From Enterococcus raffinosus (GTDB lineage Bacteria > Bacillota > Bacilli > Lactobacillales > Enterococcaceae), in the NCBI RefSeq assembly GCF_018917525.1, contig NZ_JAHLOS010000020.1, positions 1-64,000 on the forward strand: a stretch of 64,000 nucleotides of DNA. The letters run 5' to 3'. The notes beneath the pieces are model-generated. The model did no database searches. It saw only the letters and a program-made list of their open reading frames with translations, and was not told where the DNA came from. Shown piece after piece: positions 38,308 through 46,640 of this stretch (positions within the stretch are counted from its first letter, which is position 1; the number at the start of each line of letters is the position of its first letter). The position numbers were made by a program, and so were the translations under genes.

Positions 38308-38946
38308 TTATATGTATTTGCTGCCCTCACGTAGGGCTAACTTACTTAATGAATGCTGCTGCATAAACTCTCTTACCCAATCAGGATTCACCTTACTATA
38401 ATCACGCAATGACCAGCCGATCGCCTTCTGGATGAAAAACTCATCCGTCGTGAGATCCGCCAAGATCGCTTGCGTCAACAATTTTGTATCCGTTTGTTCT
38501 TTAAACATCAGCTGCAAATTAATCGCCACCCGCCGGTACCAAAAATTCTCGTGCTGATAGAAAAAATGATACACCTGCTCCAACTCTGCTGGATGCGCTA
38601 GTACCCACGTAGAAAATACTTTGCGCCACGCATCAATACTATCCCACCAAGTTTTTTCACCTAATAAAGGAAGCAATGCCTTTAGATCCTCCAATGAAAA
38701 ACGCGTGATGTTCTTTTGTGCCAAATCAATCGCATAATACTGATACTCTCGCTCTTTCTTACGATAGTTGCGGAAAATCTCTTGTATCAGCTCTTCCATT
38801 GGCAAGGTGGTACTTTCTTTTAAAAAGGGCCGTTCTAATAGTGCTCGCTGCGGCTTTTTGACCCCGCAAAAGGGAAAAAGATCCTTCATGTACCGAGCCA
38901 TCGGTTCCGCAAGCTCTGGTTGATTCGGAAAAACCAACGTGTCCAT
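38308..38946 (-). CDS. DNA alkylation repair protein (AlkD-like)
   Basis: A 212-residue all-helical HEAT-like repeat protein. The stretches EREYQYYAIDLAQK, WWDSIDAW and FFIQKAIGWSLRDYSK match the AlkD glycosylase family, which excises alkylated purines; the Trp and Asp residues of the active site region are retained. SD GGAGG. It is upstream of the HAD gene and divergent from rpsD. Confidence 0.88.
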   Translation of the reverse strand: MDTLVFPNQPELAEPMARYMKDLFPFCGVKKPQRALLERPFLKESTTLPMEELIQEIFRNYRKKEREYQYYAIDLAQKNITRFSLEDLKALLPLLGEKTWWDSIDAWRKVFSTWVLAHPAELEQVYHFFYQHENFWYRRVAINLQLMFKEQTDTKLLTQAILADLTTDEFFIQKAIGWSLRDYSKVNPDWVREFMQQHSLSKLALREGSKYI

Positions 38947-39102
38947 CCATAGCCTCCTTCATTGTAGAGAAGTTTCAGAGAATTTGCAAAAGCTTCTTAC
39001 GCAATTCCCCTTCAATCTTTTCGCTGTCTTTGAAAAAAAGTAATCGTTTTTCGCCAACACCCAACAATTAACACATTTTTTTCAAAAAAGCAATACCTGA
39101 AC

Positions 39103-39132
39103 TTGACTCTGCTTGCCCTTTTCCGTTATACT
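39103..39132 (+). promoter_or_regulatory. rpsD promoter
   Basis: TTGACT (39103-39108) and TATACT (39127-39132) separated by 18 bp, close to the sigma-A consensus, about 175 bp upstream of rpsD. Confidence 0.75.
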
Positions 39133-39308
39133 GACATTTGTGTAAAATAATGCAGCAGAAGAATAATAGCCCGTCCCCAGTTCGTTGCCAGTATTGGTTC
39201 AATTGTGTAACCGCGGCTGCGAAGGTGAAGATTGAAGAACGAACTACACGGATATGAATTTTTCAACGGATTATTTTACTCCAAAACAATTTATTGGAGG
39301 AATTTTTA
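39133..39308 (+). promoter_or_regulatory. rpsD 5' leader, possible S4 autoregulatory RNA
   Basis: The roughly 170-nt leader contains a long-range stem, AGTTCGTT (39179-39186) with AACGAACT (39238-39245), enclosing a GC-rich region. Firmicute rpsD leaders bind S4 to repress translation; that this one does so is inferred from position and foldability, not from a matched consensus. The rest of the 38947-39308 gap holds only the promoter. Confidence 0.35.
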
Positions 39309-39920
39309 ATGTCACGTTATACAGGACCATCATGGAAACAATCTCGTCGTCTTGGTATCTCATTATCAGGAACAGGGAAAGAATTAGCACGTCGTCCATA
39401 CGCTCCAGGTCAACATGGGCCAAACAGCCGTGGAAAGAAATCTGAATACGGCTTGCAAATGTCAGAAAAACAAAAATTACGTTTCATCTACGGATTAAAC
39501 GAACGTCAATTCCGTAACTTATTCGTACGCGCTAGCAAAATCAAAGAAGGTAAACACGGTGTTAACTTCATGATCTTACTAGAACGTCGTCTAGATAACG
39601 TTGTTTACCGTTTAGGTTTGGCTTCAACTCGTCGCCAAGCTCGTCAATTAGTAAACCACGGTCACGTAACTGTCGATGGCAAACGTGTTGACATCGCTTC
39701 TTATGAAGTTGAAGTTGGCCAAGTTATCGGTATCCGTGAAAAATCTAAAAACATGGTTACAGTAAAAGAAGCAGTTGAATCAGCTGTTGGTCGTCCAGCT
39801 TTCGTAAGCTTTGACGATGAAAAATTAGAAGGTTCATTATCTCGTTTACCAGAACGTGATGAAATCAACCCAGAAATCGACGAATCATTAGTCGTTGAAT
39901 TCTACAACAAATTAATGTAA
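39309..39920 (+). CDS. rpsD: 30S ribosomal protein S4
   Basis: A 203-residue S4, beginning [19 protein letters not shown] and carrying the S4 RNA-binding domain ([22 protein letters not shown]). It nucleates 30S assembly. Start at 39309 follows TTGGAGGAA. Codon use is strongly biased, as for a highly expressed gene. The last seven codons and the stop lie inside the 37-bp core repeat of the integrated element, so integration leaves the protein sequence intact. Confidence 0.98.
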   Translation: MSRYTGPSWKQSRRLGISLSGTGKELARRPYAPGQHGPNSRGKKSEYGLQMSEKQKLRFIYGLNERQFRNLFVRASKIKEGKHGVNFMILLERRLDNVVYRLGLASTRRQARQLVNHGHVTVDGKRVDIASYEVEVGQVIGIREKSKNMVTVKEAVESAVGRPAFVSFDDEKLEGSLSRLPERDEINPEIDESLVVEFYNKLM

Positions 39921-39934
39921 GATTTCTTACAGAC
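39898..39934 (+). repeat. attL core repeat
   Basis: 37 bp starting AATTCTACAACAAATTAATG, matching 51806-51842 except for T at 39923 where attR has C. It spans the last codons of rpsD, its stop codon and 14 nt beyond. Confidence 0.9.
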
Positions 39935-39970
39935 GCTCAAATCCTTGTGCTACAAGGGTTTGAGCGTTTT
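39935..39970 (+). terminator. Terminator now following rpsD (supplied by the element)
   Basis: GCTCAAATCCTTGT pairs with ACAAGGGTTTGAGC (39935-39965), followed by GTTTTTTG. It lies inside the element beyond the core repeat, so it replaces the native terminator seen at 51847-51887. Confidence 0.85.
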
Positions 39971-39998
39971 TTGTTTGTCAAGAATCACTTGAAATCAA

Positions 39999-40022
39999 TT
40001 TGACTTAGTTTTTGACTTAGTT
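39999..40022 (+). repeat. Left arm-type site (tandem 12-mer)
   Basis: Two perfect tandem copies of TTTGACTTAGTT, 64 bp from the attL core. The same 24 bp recurs in the same orientation at the other end (51681-51704). Position and repetition fit binding sites for the N-terminal arm-binding domain of the integrase. Confidence 0.8.
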
Positions 40023-40023
40023 A

Positions 40024-41178
40024 CTAATCATTTAGGTAGTTCATGAAAGTATCGACTGTTTTTTGACTCATGTCTTCACCAACATGAGTATAGGTATCCA
40101 TTGTGGTTTTGACACTCGAATGCCCCAATCTTGATTGCACTTCTTTTGGAGTCGCCCCACTTTCAAAAAGTAACGTTGCGTGAGTGTGTCTCAAACTATG
40201 AAGATTTATATCTGGCAAGTTGATTTTCTTCACGATTCGTTTCAACATGTCATAGATACTTGCAGTGTGTAGTACATTCCCATTTCGAGATAAGAAAATG
40301 AAATCATCATCTTGCTTCTCTACGATCTCAAAATACTCGTCCTGCTTTTCCTTGAACACAAGTAATCTTCTTACGGTTTCTCGATCAAGTGTAATCATTC
40401 GATTGGAAGCCATATTTTTTGGAGTGCCCAATATCCATCCTTCTTCCGTAAAAGAAAATGTTTTGGTCACCGATATAGAACAATTCGCAAAATCAATATC
40501 ATCCCAAGTTAATGCGCAACACTCAGAGATTCTCATTCCAGATTGAGCTAAGACTCGAAAAAGAATCTTTTGGACCTCATTGATATATCGACTATCTAAA
40601 GAATCCAAATGCTGATATAAACATTTCAGTTCTTCTTTTGACAAGAATTGACGTTCCTTTTTCTTCTTTTCAATTTTGGGTTTGATCACATATTTAGTAG
40701 GATCAGATTTTAACAGTCCTACACTGACTCCGTATCTGATAATGATTGAGATTAACTGCAAAATTTGATGGTAATACTTTGTCCCGTTCTCTTTCATGAA
40801 CCCATCATAATATTTTTGAAGAGTAAGAACGTTCAATTCTTCAATATTTTTTTCTCCAAGATCAGCTAATACATACTTTTCGATTCTAATCCTTGTACCT
40901 CGATAAGTTGAAGGTTTCACACCCTTTTTATACTGTGGCAGCCAAAGTTCATATAGATCTTTGAAAGTGACTACCTTGACTTCATCTTTTGTGTAATTTG
41001 GATCAAACTCATAAACAAATCTCAAATATTTATTTCTAACTTCAGATTTTGTTTTACCTCTAATATCGGTGATCTTCTGAGAGCCATCTTTGTAAGTCCC
41101 GATATATGTATTCTTCGATATATACCGCTTCTCTCCTTTTTTCGTTGTATACTCTTTGATTTTTTTTTCCAATTTCAT
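40024..41178 (-). CDS. int: Tyrosine integrase
   Basis: A 384-residue site-specific recombinase of the Tn916/phage type. The N-terminal region (about 1-60, many Lys and aromatic residues) fits an arm-binding domain, then a SAM-like core-binding domain (about 65-150), then the catalytic domain with Arg in SGMRISECCALTW, HSLRHTHATLLF (His, Arg) and LGHSSVKTTMDTYTHV with the nucleophile Tyr. It catalyses integration into, and excision from, the end of rpsD. The gene lies 2 bp from the left arm site and points toward attL, the usual layout. Confidence 0.96.
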   Translation of the reverse strand: MKLEKKIKEYTTKKGEKRYISKNTYIGTYKDGSQKITDIRGKTKSEVRNKYLRFVYEFDPNYTKDEVKVVTFKDLYELWLPQYKKGVKPSTYRGTRIRIEKYVLADLGEKNIEELNVLTLQKYYDGFMKENGTKYYHQILQLISIIIRYGVSVGLLKSDPTKYVIKPKIEKKKKERQFLSKEELKCLYQHLDSLDSRYINEVQKILFRVLAQSGMRISECCALTWDDIDFANCSISVTKTFSFTEEGWILGTPKNMASNRMITLDRETVRRLLVFKEKQDEYFEIVEKQDDDFIFLSRNGNVLHTASIYDMLKRIVKKINLPDINLHSLRHTHATLLFESGATPKEVQSRLGHSSVKTTMDTYTHVGEDMSQKTVDTFMNYLND

Positions 41179-41199
41179 TAAATGCTATCTCCTTTTATG

Positions 41200-41220
41200 T
41201 GTGGGGCACATAGGAAAGGA
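41200..41220 (-). repeat. 21-bp inverted copy of a site near attR
   Basis: The reverse complement of this segment (core TATGTGCCCCACA) is identical over 21 bp to 51652-51672. It lies between the repressor and int genes, overlapping the int leader. A third, shorter copy (TTCCTTTATGTGCCCC on the minus strand) is at 42210-42225. Function unknown; excisionase or regulator binding are possibilities. Confidence 0.75.
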
Positions 41221-41222
41221 AA

Positions 41223-41744
41223 TTAAAGTAACTCTTTGTTGGCTTTGATATACTCGATTTTCTTTACAAGGTCGTCAATCTCATCAAATGGGATCGTTGA
41301 GAAAAAGTCAGGTTTCATTTGTGGTTTTCCTTTTCCATCGATCTCAATTTCACCATCCTCGTTGTGCACAGGTTGTGAAGTAAACAATTGGTGAATGTAT
41401 TCTGCTTTATGAAACGCTTCGTCAATATCCTTCATGTATTGTTCGTCAAATACCTTCGCAAAGCGCATCATCGTTTGAACCCGATCTTCATAATCATCGA
41501 TTCTATCCACCACTGCTTCCGTATCAGAAATAGCGATCTCTTTGACTGTTCCAAACAATTGAATCGGTGTCGCTTTGAACACTTTCGTAATTTTTTCTAA
41601 CGTTTCAAATGTTGGATAGCGAACGCCGCGCTCAATATTTGAGATCGTTTGTTTATTCAATCCGATTTTATCTGCTAATTCCTCTTGAGAAAGTCCGTGA
41701 TCTTTTCGTAATCTTGCGACATTACCGCCAAAATTTTCTATCAT
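41223..41744 (-). CDS. XRE/Cro-CI-type element repressor
   Basis: A 173-residue regulator. The N-terminal helix-turn-helix (about 8-62) reads LRKDHGLSQEELADKIGLNKQTISNIERG. The C-terminal part is helical and acidic, without a peptidase motif. Start at MIENFGG follows GAGGTG. It lies between int and the divergent excisionase/mobT genes and probably controls both promoters through AGTTTAC repeats in the 41745-41900 region. No ImmA-type metalloprotease gene is adjacent. Confidence 0.88.
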   Translation of the reverse strand: MIENFGGNVARLRKDHGLSQEELADKIGLNKQTISNIERGVRYPTFETLEKITKVFKATPIQLFGTVKEIAISDTEAVVDRIDDYEDRVQTMMRFAKVFDEQYMKDIDEAFHKAEYIHQLFTSQPVHNEDGEIEIDGKGKPQMKPDFFSTIPFDEIDDLVKKIEYIKANKELL

Positions 41745-41764
41745 CCTCTTCACCTCTTGCCTAT

Positions 41765-41793
41765 AGTGTAAACTCACTAAACAAAAAAATCAA
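41765..41793 (-). promoter_or_regulatory. Repressor gene promoter
   Basis: On the minus strand TTGATT (41788-41793) and TACACT (41765-41770) are 17 bp apart. A GTTTAC motif overlaps the -10 box; the same heptamer AGTTTAC recurs at about 41810 and 41886 on the plus strand, suggesting operator sites shared by both promoters. Confidence 0.55.
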
Positions 41794-41838
41794 GAAAAAT
41801 AGTCATAAAAGTTTACATTATTTTATTATAAATTTTAG

Positions 41839-41867
41839 TTGACAACCAAAAAGACCTGATTTAATAT
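41839..41867 (+). promoter_or_regulatory. Promoter for the excisionase-like gene and mobT
   Basis: TTGACA (41839-41844) and TAATAT (41862-41867) with a 17-bp spacer, a near-consensus sigma-A promoter facing right. AGTTTAC motifs flank it on both sides (about 41810 and 41886). Confidence 0.7.
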
Positions 41868-41940
41868 GTTCTTACAAGGCTTATAAGTTTACTAAATAGT
41901 CTTTTAAATTTTATCAAAATGATTTTAGGAGGTGATTTGT

Positions 41941-42201
41941 TTGACGATGGAAGAGACGCTGATGGATTGGCAGAAAGAGAATTATCATCATGCCTATTTC
42001 ATGATGAAAGAGGCACTGGAAAACGCAAAAGAAGATCGAGATATCTTGAAACAGAAATACTGCGCGGCTCATTTCGATGTGAGTGTCAACACGTTAAAGG
42101 ATTGGGTCGCTCATGGTTGTCCAGAAATTCGTCTGGATTCGGGAATGGTCTTATACAGTAAAAAGGCCGTTAGAGAATGGCTTTTAGCGTATCAGCAATA
42201 G
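41941..42201 (+). CDS. Excisionase-like small DNA-binding protein
   Basis: An 86-residue protein. Its C-terminal half resembles a winged-helix excisionase domain: FDVSVNTLKDWVAHGCP followed by VLYSKKAVREWL. Position directly divergent from the repressor and upstream of oriT/mobT fits a recombination directionality factor. Start uncertain: TTG at 41941 has ideal spacing from AGGAGGTG, while an ATG 6 nt later is also possible. Confidence 0.7.
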   Translation: MTMEETLMDWQKENYHHAYFMMKEALENAKEDRDILKQKYCAAHFDVSVNTLKDWVAHGCPEIRLDSGMVLYSKKAVREWLLAYQQ

Positions 42202-42225
42202 TTTTTATCGGGGCACATAAAGGAA

Positions 42226-42322
42226 CTACACTGGCGAGACCCAGCCGCCGCTGCACCCCAGTGCAAGCGAGCGAGCTGGTCCGCTCGTCTTTGTGGCGCG
42301 CTATGCGCGCCGCAAAGCGATT
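42226..42322 (+). other. GC-rich hairpin region upstream of oriT
   Basis: This stretch is clearly richer in G+C than its surroundings. It contains a 12-bp stem with one mismatch (TTTGTGGCGCGC with GCGCGCCGCAAA, 42291-42317) and further short repeats (GAGCGAGCTGG). Similar structured DNA flanks oriT or the single-strand origin in Tn916-like elements; the role here is inferred. Confidence 0.45.
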
Positions 42323-42323
42323 A

Positions 42324-42348
42324 ACCCCCAGTATCTAACTAGGGGGGT
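42324..42348 (+). other. oriT: oriT of Tn916/ICEBs1 type
   Basis: ACCCCC (42324-42329) and GGGGGGT (42342-42348) flank GTATCTAACT, forming the C-run/G-run inverted repeat around a TATCTAAC core known from oriT of Tn916 and relatives. It lies 124 bp upstream of mobT, the expected position for the nicking site of a Rep_trans relaxase. Confidence 0.75.
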
Positions 42349-42471
42349 ACTAAATACAACATTTATAGCAAAATAATCGCCCAAACACTTGATATATCAA
42401 TCTTTCAATAAACTTTTCGAGCTGTGAGGTAAAAATCATTACTTCACATTTTTTCACACAAGGAGAATGGA

Positions 42472-43623
42472 ATGGATTTTGAAACAGAACTGAGGGAAAT
42501 GCGATTAAGATACGGTGTCTCACAAACGAAATTATCTACACTAAGCGGCTATTCAAGAGAACATATCAATCGAGTTGAGCAAGGCAAAGAGGTACCTTCG
42601 GAAAAAATGAAAGCTTCTTTAATCAAGTGTTTGGAGAAAATGAATCCGGAGAATGATTTTGAATTGGTTTTTGATTATGTCCGGTTGCGCTTTGAAAGTC
42701 ATGATGTCCGACACATCTGTGAAGATATTCTTCGTATCAAAATGAAATTTATGCTCTATGATGATTTCGCCTTTTACGGCTATATCGCTAAATACTGGTT
42801 TAGTGAGATACAGGTCATGATCTCACCAGAAGAGGATGAACGAGGGATATTGATCGAATTGAAAGGACAAGGATGTCGAGAATTTGGAAGTTTGTTACGC
42901 GCTCAAAAACGTTCATGGTTCGATTTCTTTCGGGACTGTGAAAAGGAAAAGGTCCACTATAAACGAATCGATCTGGCAATCAATGATCAAGTTGGGGTCA
43001 TCCCGATCTCTTATCTCGCTGAGAAATGCAAAAAAGGCGAACTACGTTCAAAGTTCCGTTCCTTTCGCTTTCTTCGTTCTGGAAATTTTGAAGAGGACCA
43101 AGAAGATACCTCATTGGGAGAGACACTTTATTTAGGTTCGCTAAAAAGCGAGATTTATTTTTGTTTCTATCAGAAAAATTATGAACAGATGGTCAAACGA
43201 AACATCTCACTGGAAAATTCTACTTTCAAGAATCGGTACGAGATTCGTTTGAAAAACGAGCGCGCGTATTATGCGATTCAAGATTTATTAACCTATGGAG
43301 ATTATGAACGAACGATTTTTGGGATCATCAATACCTATATTATCTTTTTAAAACCGATCAAAAATAACCCGAAAAAAAGTTGGCAAATTGATCCAATGTG
43401 GAATCAATTTCTTGGAACTACTAGAGAAAAATTGAAACTGACTTCAGAACCACAACCCTATGACATCACCCGCACGATGGCATGGTTAAAGAAACAAGTA
43501 GCGCCTACTTTGAAAATGTTGCTTTTGATTGATCAAGAGAACGGAACGAAAAAAATTATGGAATTGATCTCTGCAACAGAACTTTCTCCGCAACAAATTA
43601 AAAAATTGGAGTCGCACACATAA
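42472..43623 (+). CDS. mobT: MobT relaxase (Rep_trans family)
   Basis: A 383-residue protein related to Orf20 of Tn916 and NicK of ICEBs1. An N-terminal helix-turn-helix (about 8-60, RYGVSQTKLSTLSGYSREHINRVEQG cut here to its pattern: SQTKLS...REHINRVEQ) precedes the rolling-circle initiator domain with KRIDLAINDQVG (metal-binding Asp) and the FCFYQKNYEQ region carrying the likely nicking Tyr. It would nick oriT and start rolling-circle transfer or replication. Clear AAGGAG SD. As no other transfer gene is present, mobilisation should be in trans. Confidence 0.9.
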   Translation: MDFETELREMRLRYGVSQTKLSTLSGYSREHINRVEQGKEVPSEKMKASLIKCLEKMNPENDFELVFDYVRLRFESHDVRHICEDILRIKMKFMLYDDFAFYGYIAKYWFSEIQVMISPEEDERGILIELKGQGCREFGSLLRAQKRSWFDFFRDCEKEKVHYKRIDLAINDQVGVIPISYLAEKCKKGELRSKFRSFRFLRSGNFEEDQEDTSLGETLYLGSLKSEIYFCFYQKNYEQMVKRNISLENSTFKNRYEIRLKNERAYYAIQDLLTYGDYERTIFGIINTYIIFLKPIKNNPKKSWQIDPMWNQFLGTTREKLKLTSEPQPYDITRTMAWLKKQVAPTLKMLLLIDQENGTKKIMELISATELSPQQIKKLESHT

Positions 43624-43660
43624 AAAAAGGTATTTTTTGTCATTATCTATAATAGGAAAA

Positions 43661-43695
43661 AACAAAGTGTATAGAAAAAACTTATACACTTTGTT
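43661..43695 (-). terminator. Hairpin between mobT and the degraded gene
   Basis: AACAAAGTGTATA (43661-43673) pairs perfectly with TATACACTTTGTT (43683-43695). On the minus strand it is followed by TTTTTTCC, so it best fits a terminator for the degraded leftward gene; it may also end mobT transcripts. Confidence 0.65.
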
Positions 43696-43825
43696 GCCAG
43701 TATTTTTAATCCTCTTAAAAATCGCTGCGAATGAACAAATGAGTTAATTGCTTACGTTTTAGATGGTTAAAAATGTTTTAATTACCGCTTTTCTCTGAAT
43801 TTCCATGTCCACTTAACTATTTCTA

Positions 43826-43948
43826 CTAATTGTTGATCGCTACGATTGTGCGACCAAGGTGCTTGTCTTCTTTTAATAGCTGAATGATGTCAGCAAGCTG
43901 ATTCAATGAGATTTCTCTGAATAAGGTGCTATCTGTGATTTTCCATTT
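43826..43948 (-). pseudogene. C-terminal remnant of an oxidoreductase (MDR-like)
   Basis: A 40-codon open frame on the minus strand ends LLKEDKHLGRTIVAINN then TAG. That ending (helix, then LGRxIVAI) resembles the C-terminus of quinone oxidoreductase/zinc-type dehydrogenase family members. Upstream the frame is closed by a stop and no start or SD is present. It is probably the residue of a deleted gene. Confidence 0.4.
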
Positions 43949-44069
43949 CTAAGCCATTTTGGACCAAATCATTTGACGATATTCCTGTGAAATATTCACT
44001 TAATCGTTTTCGATCAGATTGATCCCTCGATGACAGTTTTTACATTTGTCCTCTAAAATAATAATTTTC

Positions 44070-45218
44070 CTACGAGTAGATTTTTCTTGTAAAGTATTTC
44101 AGTAGGAATGGTGATGACAAGGTCGTAAACAAGATCACCAGAATGAAGGCTGAATAGTATTCCTTGCTCACCAGATGTGCCTGAAAGCCTAACTGAACGA
44201 TAATCAGCGCCATCTCGCCGCGCGAGATCATCCCTGAGCCGACCATCAAGCTGCTGTGATTATCGAATCCAGCCAGCTTGCCGCCAAGGTAGCCGCCAGC
44301 TAGCTTGGAGCTAATCGCAAAGATCGTCAACACAAGGATCAATAGCAGCTGTTGTCCAATGCCGTTAAATGTAATCTCCAAGCCGATACTGACAAAAAAG
44401 ACTGGGATGAAGACCGCATATCCGATTGCCTCCACATTGTACTGAACTTCCTTCCAAACATTGGTTTGTCCAATCGCCACACCAGTGAAGAAGGCGCCGA
44501 TTACCGAGCTTAACCCGATAAAGTCTGCTAAATAGGACATGCTCAGACATAAAATGAGTGAGACAATGATCACAGAAGATTCCGCCAATAGTTTTTTACT
44601 GAGTCGCATTAGATAGGGCGCACCCCAGCGGATCAATAAAAAGATGCCAACAAAGAACAATACTTGATCAATCAGCATGATACTCAAGGGCTGATCATTC
44701 CCACTTGAAGCCCCTAGAAAGGACATGCTCAGGCTCACAATCAGGACGACGAGGATATCATCGACGACTGAAGCGCCGAGTATCGTTGACCCTTCTTTCG
44801 TATTGACCACGTTCAGTTCCTTCAGAACCTCCACCGAGATACTGACAGAGGTTGCCGCCAAAATCAGTCCCAAGAAAAAGGACTCATTCATCGCGATATG
44901 AAAAAGATTGCCCCCTAAGGTTCCTAATAGGACCGGAAATAAAATCCCCAGAACAGCGACATACATCCCGGGTCGGAAGTACTTTCGCAGCAATGAAAGA
45001 TCACTTTCGATTCCAGCTAAGAACATCAGTAAAATAACCCCAATCTCAGAAAAATCCTCCACCAGAATATCAGGATGTACGATCTTCAATCCCGCGCTTC
45101 CTAAAAGGATGCCGACCAATAGCTGTCCAATCACAGCTGGTATCCCAACGCGTCTTGAGAAATGACCAGCGATCGTCGTACTGACCAAAATCAGACATAA
45201 GACACCTATAAATTCCAT
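44070..45218 (-). CDS. Cation:proton antiporter (KefB/NapA type)
   Basis: A 382-residue polytopic protein with about twelve membrane segments, covering the Na_H_exchanger fold of monovalent cation:proton antiporter-2. Motifs are GIPAVIGQLLVGILLG, GIESDLSLLRKY and GASVVDDILVVLIVSLS (paired Asp of the ion site). The C-terminal regulatory RCK/TrkA domain of Kef systems is absent. It could exchange Na+ or K+ for protons across the membrane. SD AAAGGATG. First cargo gene from the left; the ion is not predictable. Confidence 0.87.
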   Translation of the reverse strand: MEFIGVLCLILVSTTIAGHFSRRVGIPAVIGQLLVGILLGSAGLKIVHPDILVEDFSEIGVILLMFLAGIESDLSLLRKYFRPGMYVAVLGILFPVLLGTLGGNLFHIAMNESFFLGLILAATSVSISVEVLKELNVVNTKEGSTILGASVVDDILVVLIVSLSMSFLGASSGNDQPLSIMLIDQVLFFVGIFLLIRWGAPYLMRLSKKLLAESSVIIVSLILCLSMSYLADFIGLSSVIGAFFTGVAIGQTNVWKEVQYNVEAIGYAVFIPVFFVSIGLEITFNGIGQQLLLILVLTIFAISSKLAGGYLGGKLAGFDNHSSLMVGSGMISRGEMALIIVQLGFQAHLVSKEYYSAFILVILFTTLSSPFLLKYFTRKIYS

Positions 45219-45354
45219 ATTTTTTCATCCTTTCTTGATTTGCACATACTTGATAAGGATATCGAAAAAGGACTAGCTTGGAAACTAATTCGATCGGCAC
45301 ATCTTGCGCGATTATCGGCTAAAAGATTCACTTTTCCGGGAAGCTTGCTCAAAG

Positions 45355-45379
45355 AAAAAAACTTCTCGTAATGGAGAAG
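45355..45379 (-). terminator. Terminator of the DUF389 gene
   Basis: CTTCTC (45362-45367) pairs with GAGAAG (45374-45379), followed on the minus strand by TTTTTTTC. Confidence 0.65.
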
Positions 45380-45415
45380 CTTTCCAGATGAATCATGGTG
45401 CGATCCGAGCTATCT

Positions 45416-46474
45416 TTACTGCCAATCTCCGGAATCCGTTGTTTCCTGTTCTTTCTTGGCTTCGACATTTTTATCCTTTTCCTTGTCTAGTCGGCTCTTG
45501 AAATATTGATCCAAGTACTTCGACATTTGGTTACTATCAAGCTCCGAGAGATTGGGAACTTGATCAATTTCTAACGAAACATTGGCTAAGCCATAATCCG
45601 GCAACTCCTTTTGTAATTCCTGAATACGGGCCTTTGGTATCCGATCACCGGAAACAGTCACTATGAGCTTGCTCTTCTCTTTGTCGTAGTCCTGATTTAA
45701 CACAACGTAATCGGAAAATTTTTCATTCAGCAGCTGATTGATGGCGGACTTTCGGATACTTTCTCTCACCAAAGTGGAAGCAGAAAAGATGCTGGGAATC
45801 ACAATCAGCAAGGAAACCAGAATAAGATAGGTATTAATCTTACGCATGTCCTTGTTCGTCAATCGGGCCATCACAGGAAAACGCATGAAACGTATCCCAA
45901 TGAACGTCGCAATCACGATGAACCCGCAGTTAATAATGAAAAGATACGATGAGCCGATAAAATAAGCCATATTTCTCGTTGCGATCGAATAGCCGATCGT
46001 ACAAGCTGGCGGCATCAACGCCGTCGCAATAGCCACCCCGGGAACGATATTATTACTCCCCTTCTTCCTGGCGCCGATAATTCCCGCGAGTCCTCCGGCA
46101 AACGCGATGATCACATCCCAGATAGTGGGTGAAGTGCGGGCGATAATTTCACTGCTGGCATAGGTGATCGGTGAAATGGAAAAATAAATGGTCGCTACTG
46201 TTAAGCTGACCGCTACCTCCACCAAGAGTAGCTTCGCGGCCTTTTTTACCACTGAAAAATCAAAGACGGACAAGCCGTAGCCGACGCCCAACAAAGGCGA
46301 CATGATCGGTGAAATCAGCATCGCTCCAATGATCACAGGGATCGAATTCATATTTAGGCCAATCGAGGCGATCAAGATCGCACACATCAAAATGACCGAG
46401 TCGCTGGTCTTGATCTCGATATCTGAGAGGATTTTTTCGCGAAATTTCTCCACTGTATATTCCTGTTCCTCCAT
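45416..46474 (-). CDS. DUF389 family membrane protein
   Basis: A 352-residue protein of the DUF389 family (TIGR00341-like). About six membrane segments occupy residues 20-240, with family motifs NSIPVIIGAMLISPIMSPLLG and PGVAIATALMPPACTIG. A soluble alpha/beta domain follows and then a charged tail ending in DSGDWQ. The biochemical role is unknown. GGAGGAA SD. It is upstream of the antiporter on the same strand, but a terminator at 45355-45379 lies between them. Confidence 0.85.
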   Translation of the reverse strand: MEEQEYTVEKFREKILSDIEIKTSDSVILMCAILIASIGLNMNSIPVIIGAMLISPIMSPLLGVGYGLSVFDFSVVKKAAKLLLVEVAVSLTVATIYFSISPITYASSEIIARTSPTIWDVIIAFAGGLAGIIGARKKGSNNIVPGVAIATALMPPACTIGYSIATRNMAYFIGSSYLFIINCGFIVIATFIGIRFMRFPVMARLTNKDMRKINTYLILVSLLIVIPSIFSASTLVRESIRKSAINQLLNEKFSDYVVLNQDYDKEKSKLIVTVSGDRIPKARIQELQKELPDYGLANVSLEIDQVPNLSELDSNQMSKYLDQYFKSRLDKEKDKNVEAKKEQETTDSGDWQ

Positions 46475-46640
46475 ATTGTTCCTCCACTTCCTATTTCATA
46501 CACCTATTTTAGCGTGGAGCGTACAGAAACGCACTCAATATACTTATTTGAAGGAACTGGAGTAAAATGGCCAGATCGTATGATTGTGCTTAGACTTTAC
46601 AGCTTTATTCAACAATAAGTAATGAAAAAACTTCTTGCAA

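Larger units (their letters stand above)
43624..44069. other. Junction between transfer module and cargo, mostly non-coding
   Basis: This 446-bp gap holds a perfect 13-bp hairpin (43661-43695) and a gene remnant on the minus strand (43826-43948). The rest has stop codons in all frames and no recognised site. It looks like the scar of an earlier cargo gain or loss. Confidence 0.6.
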
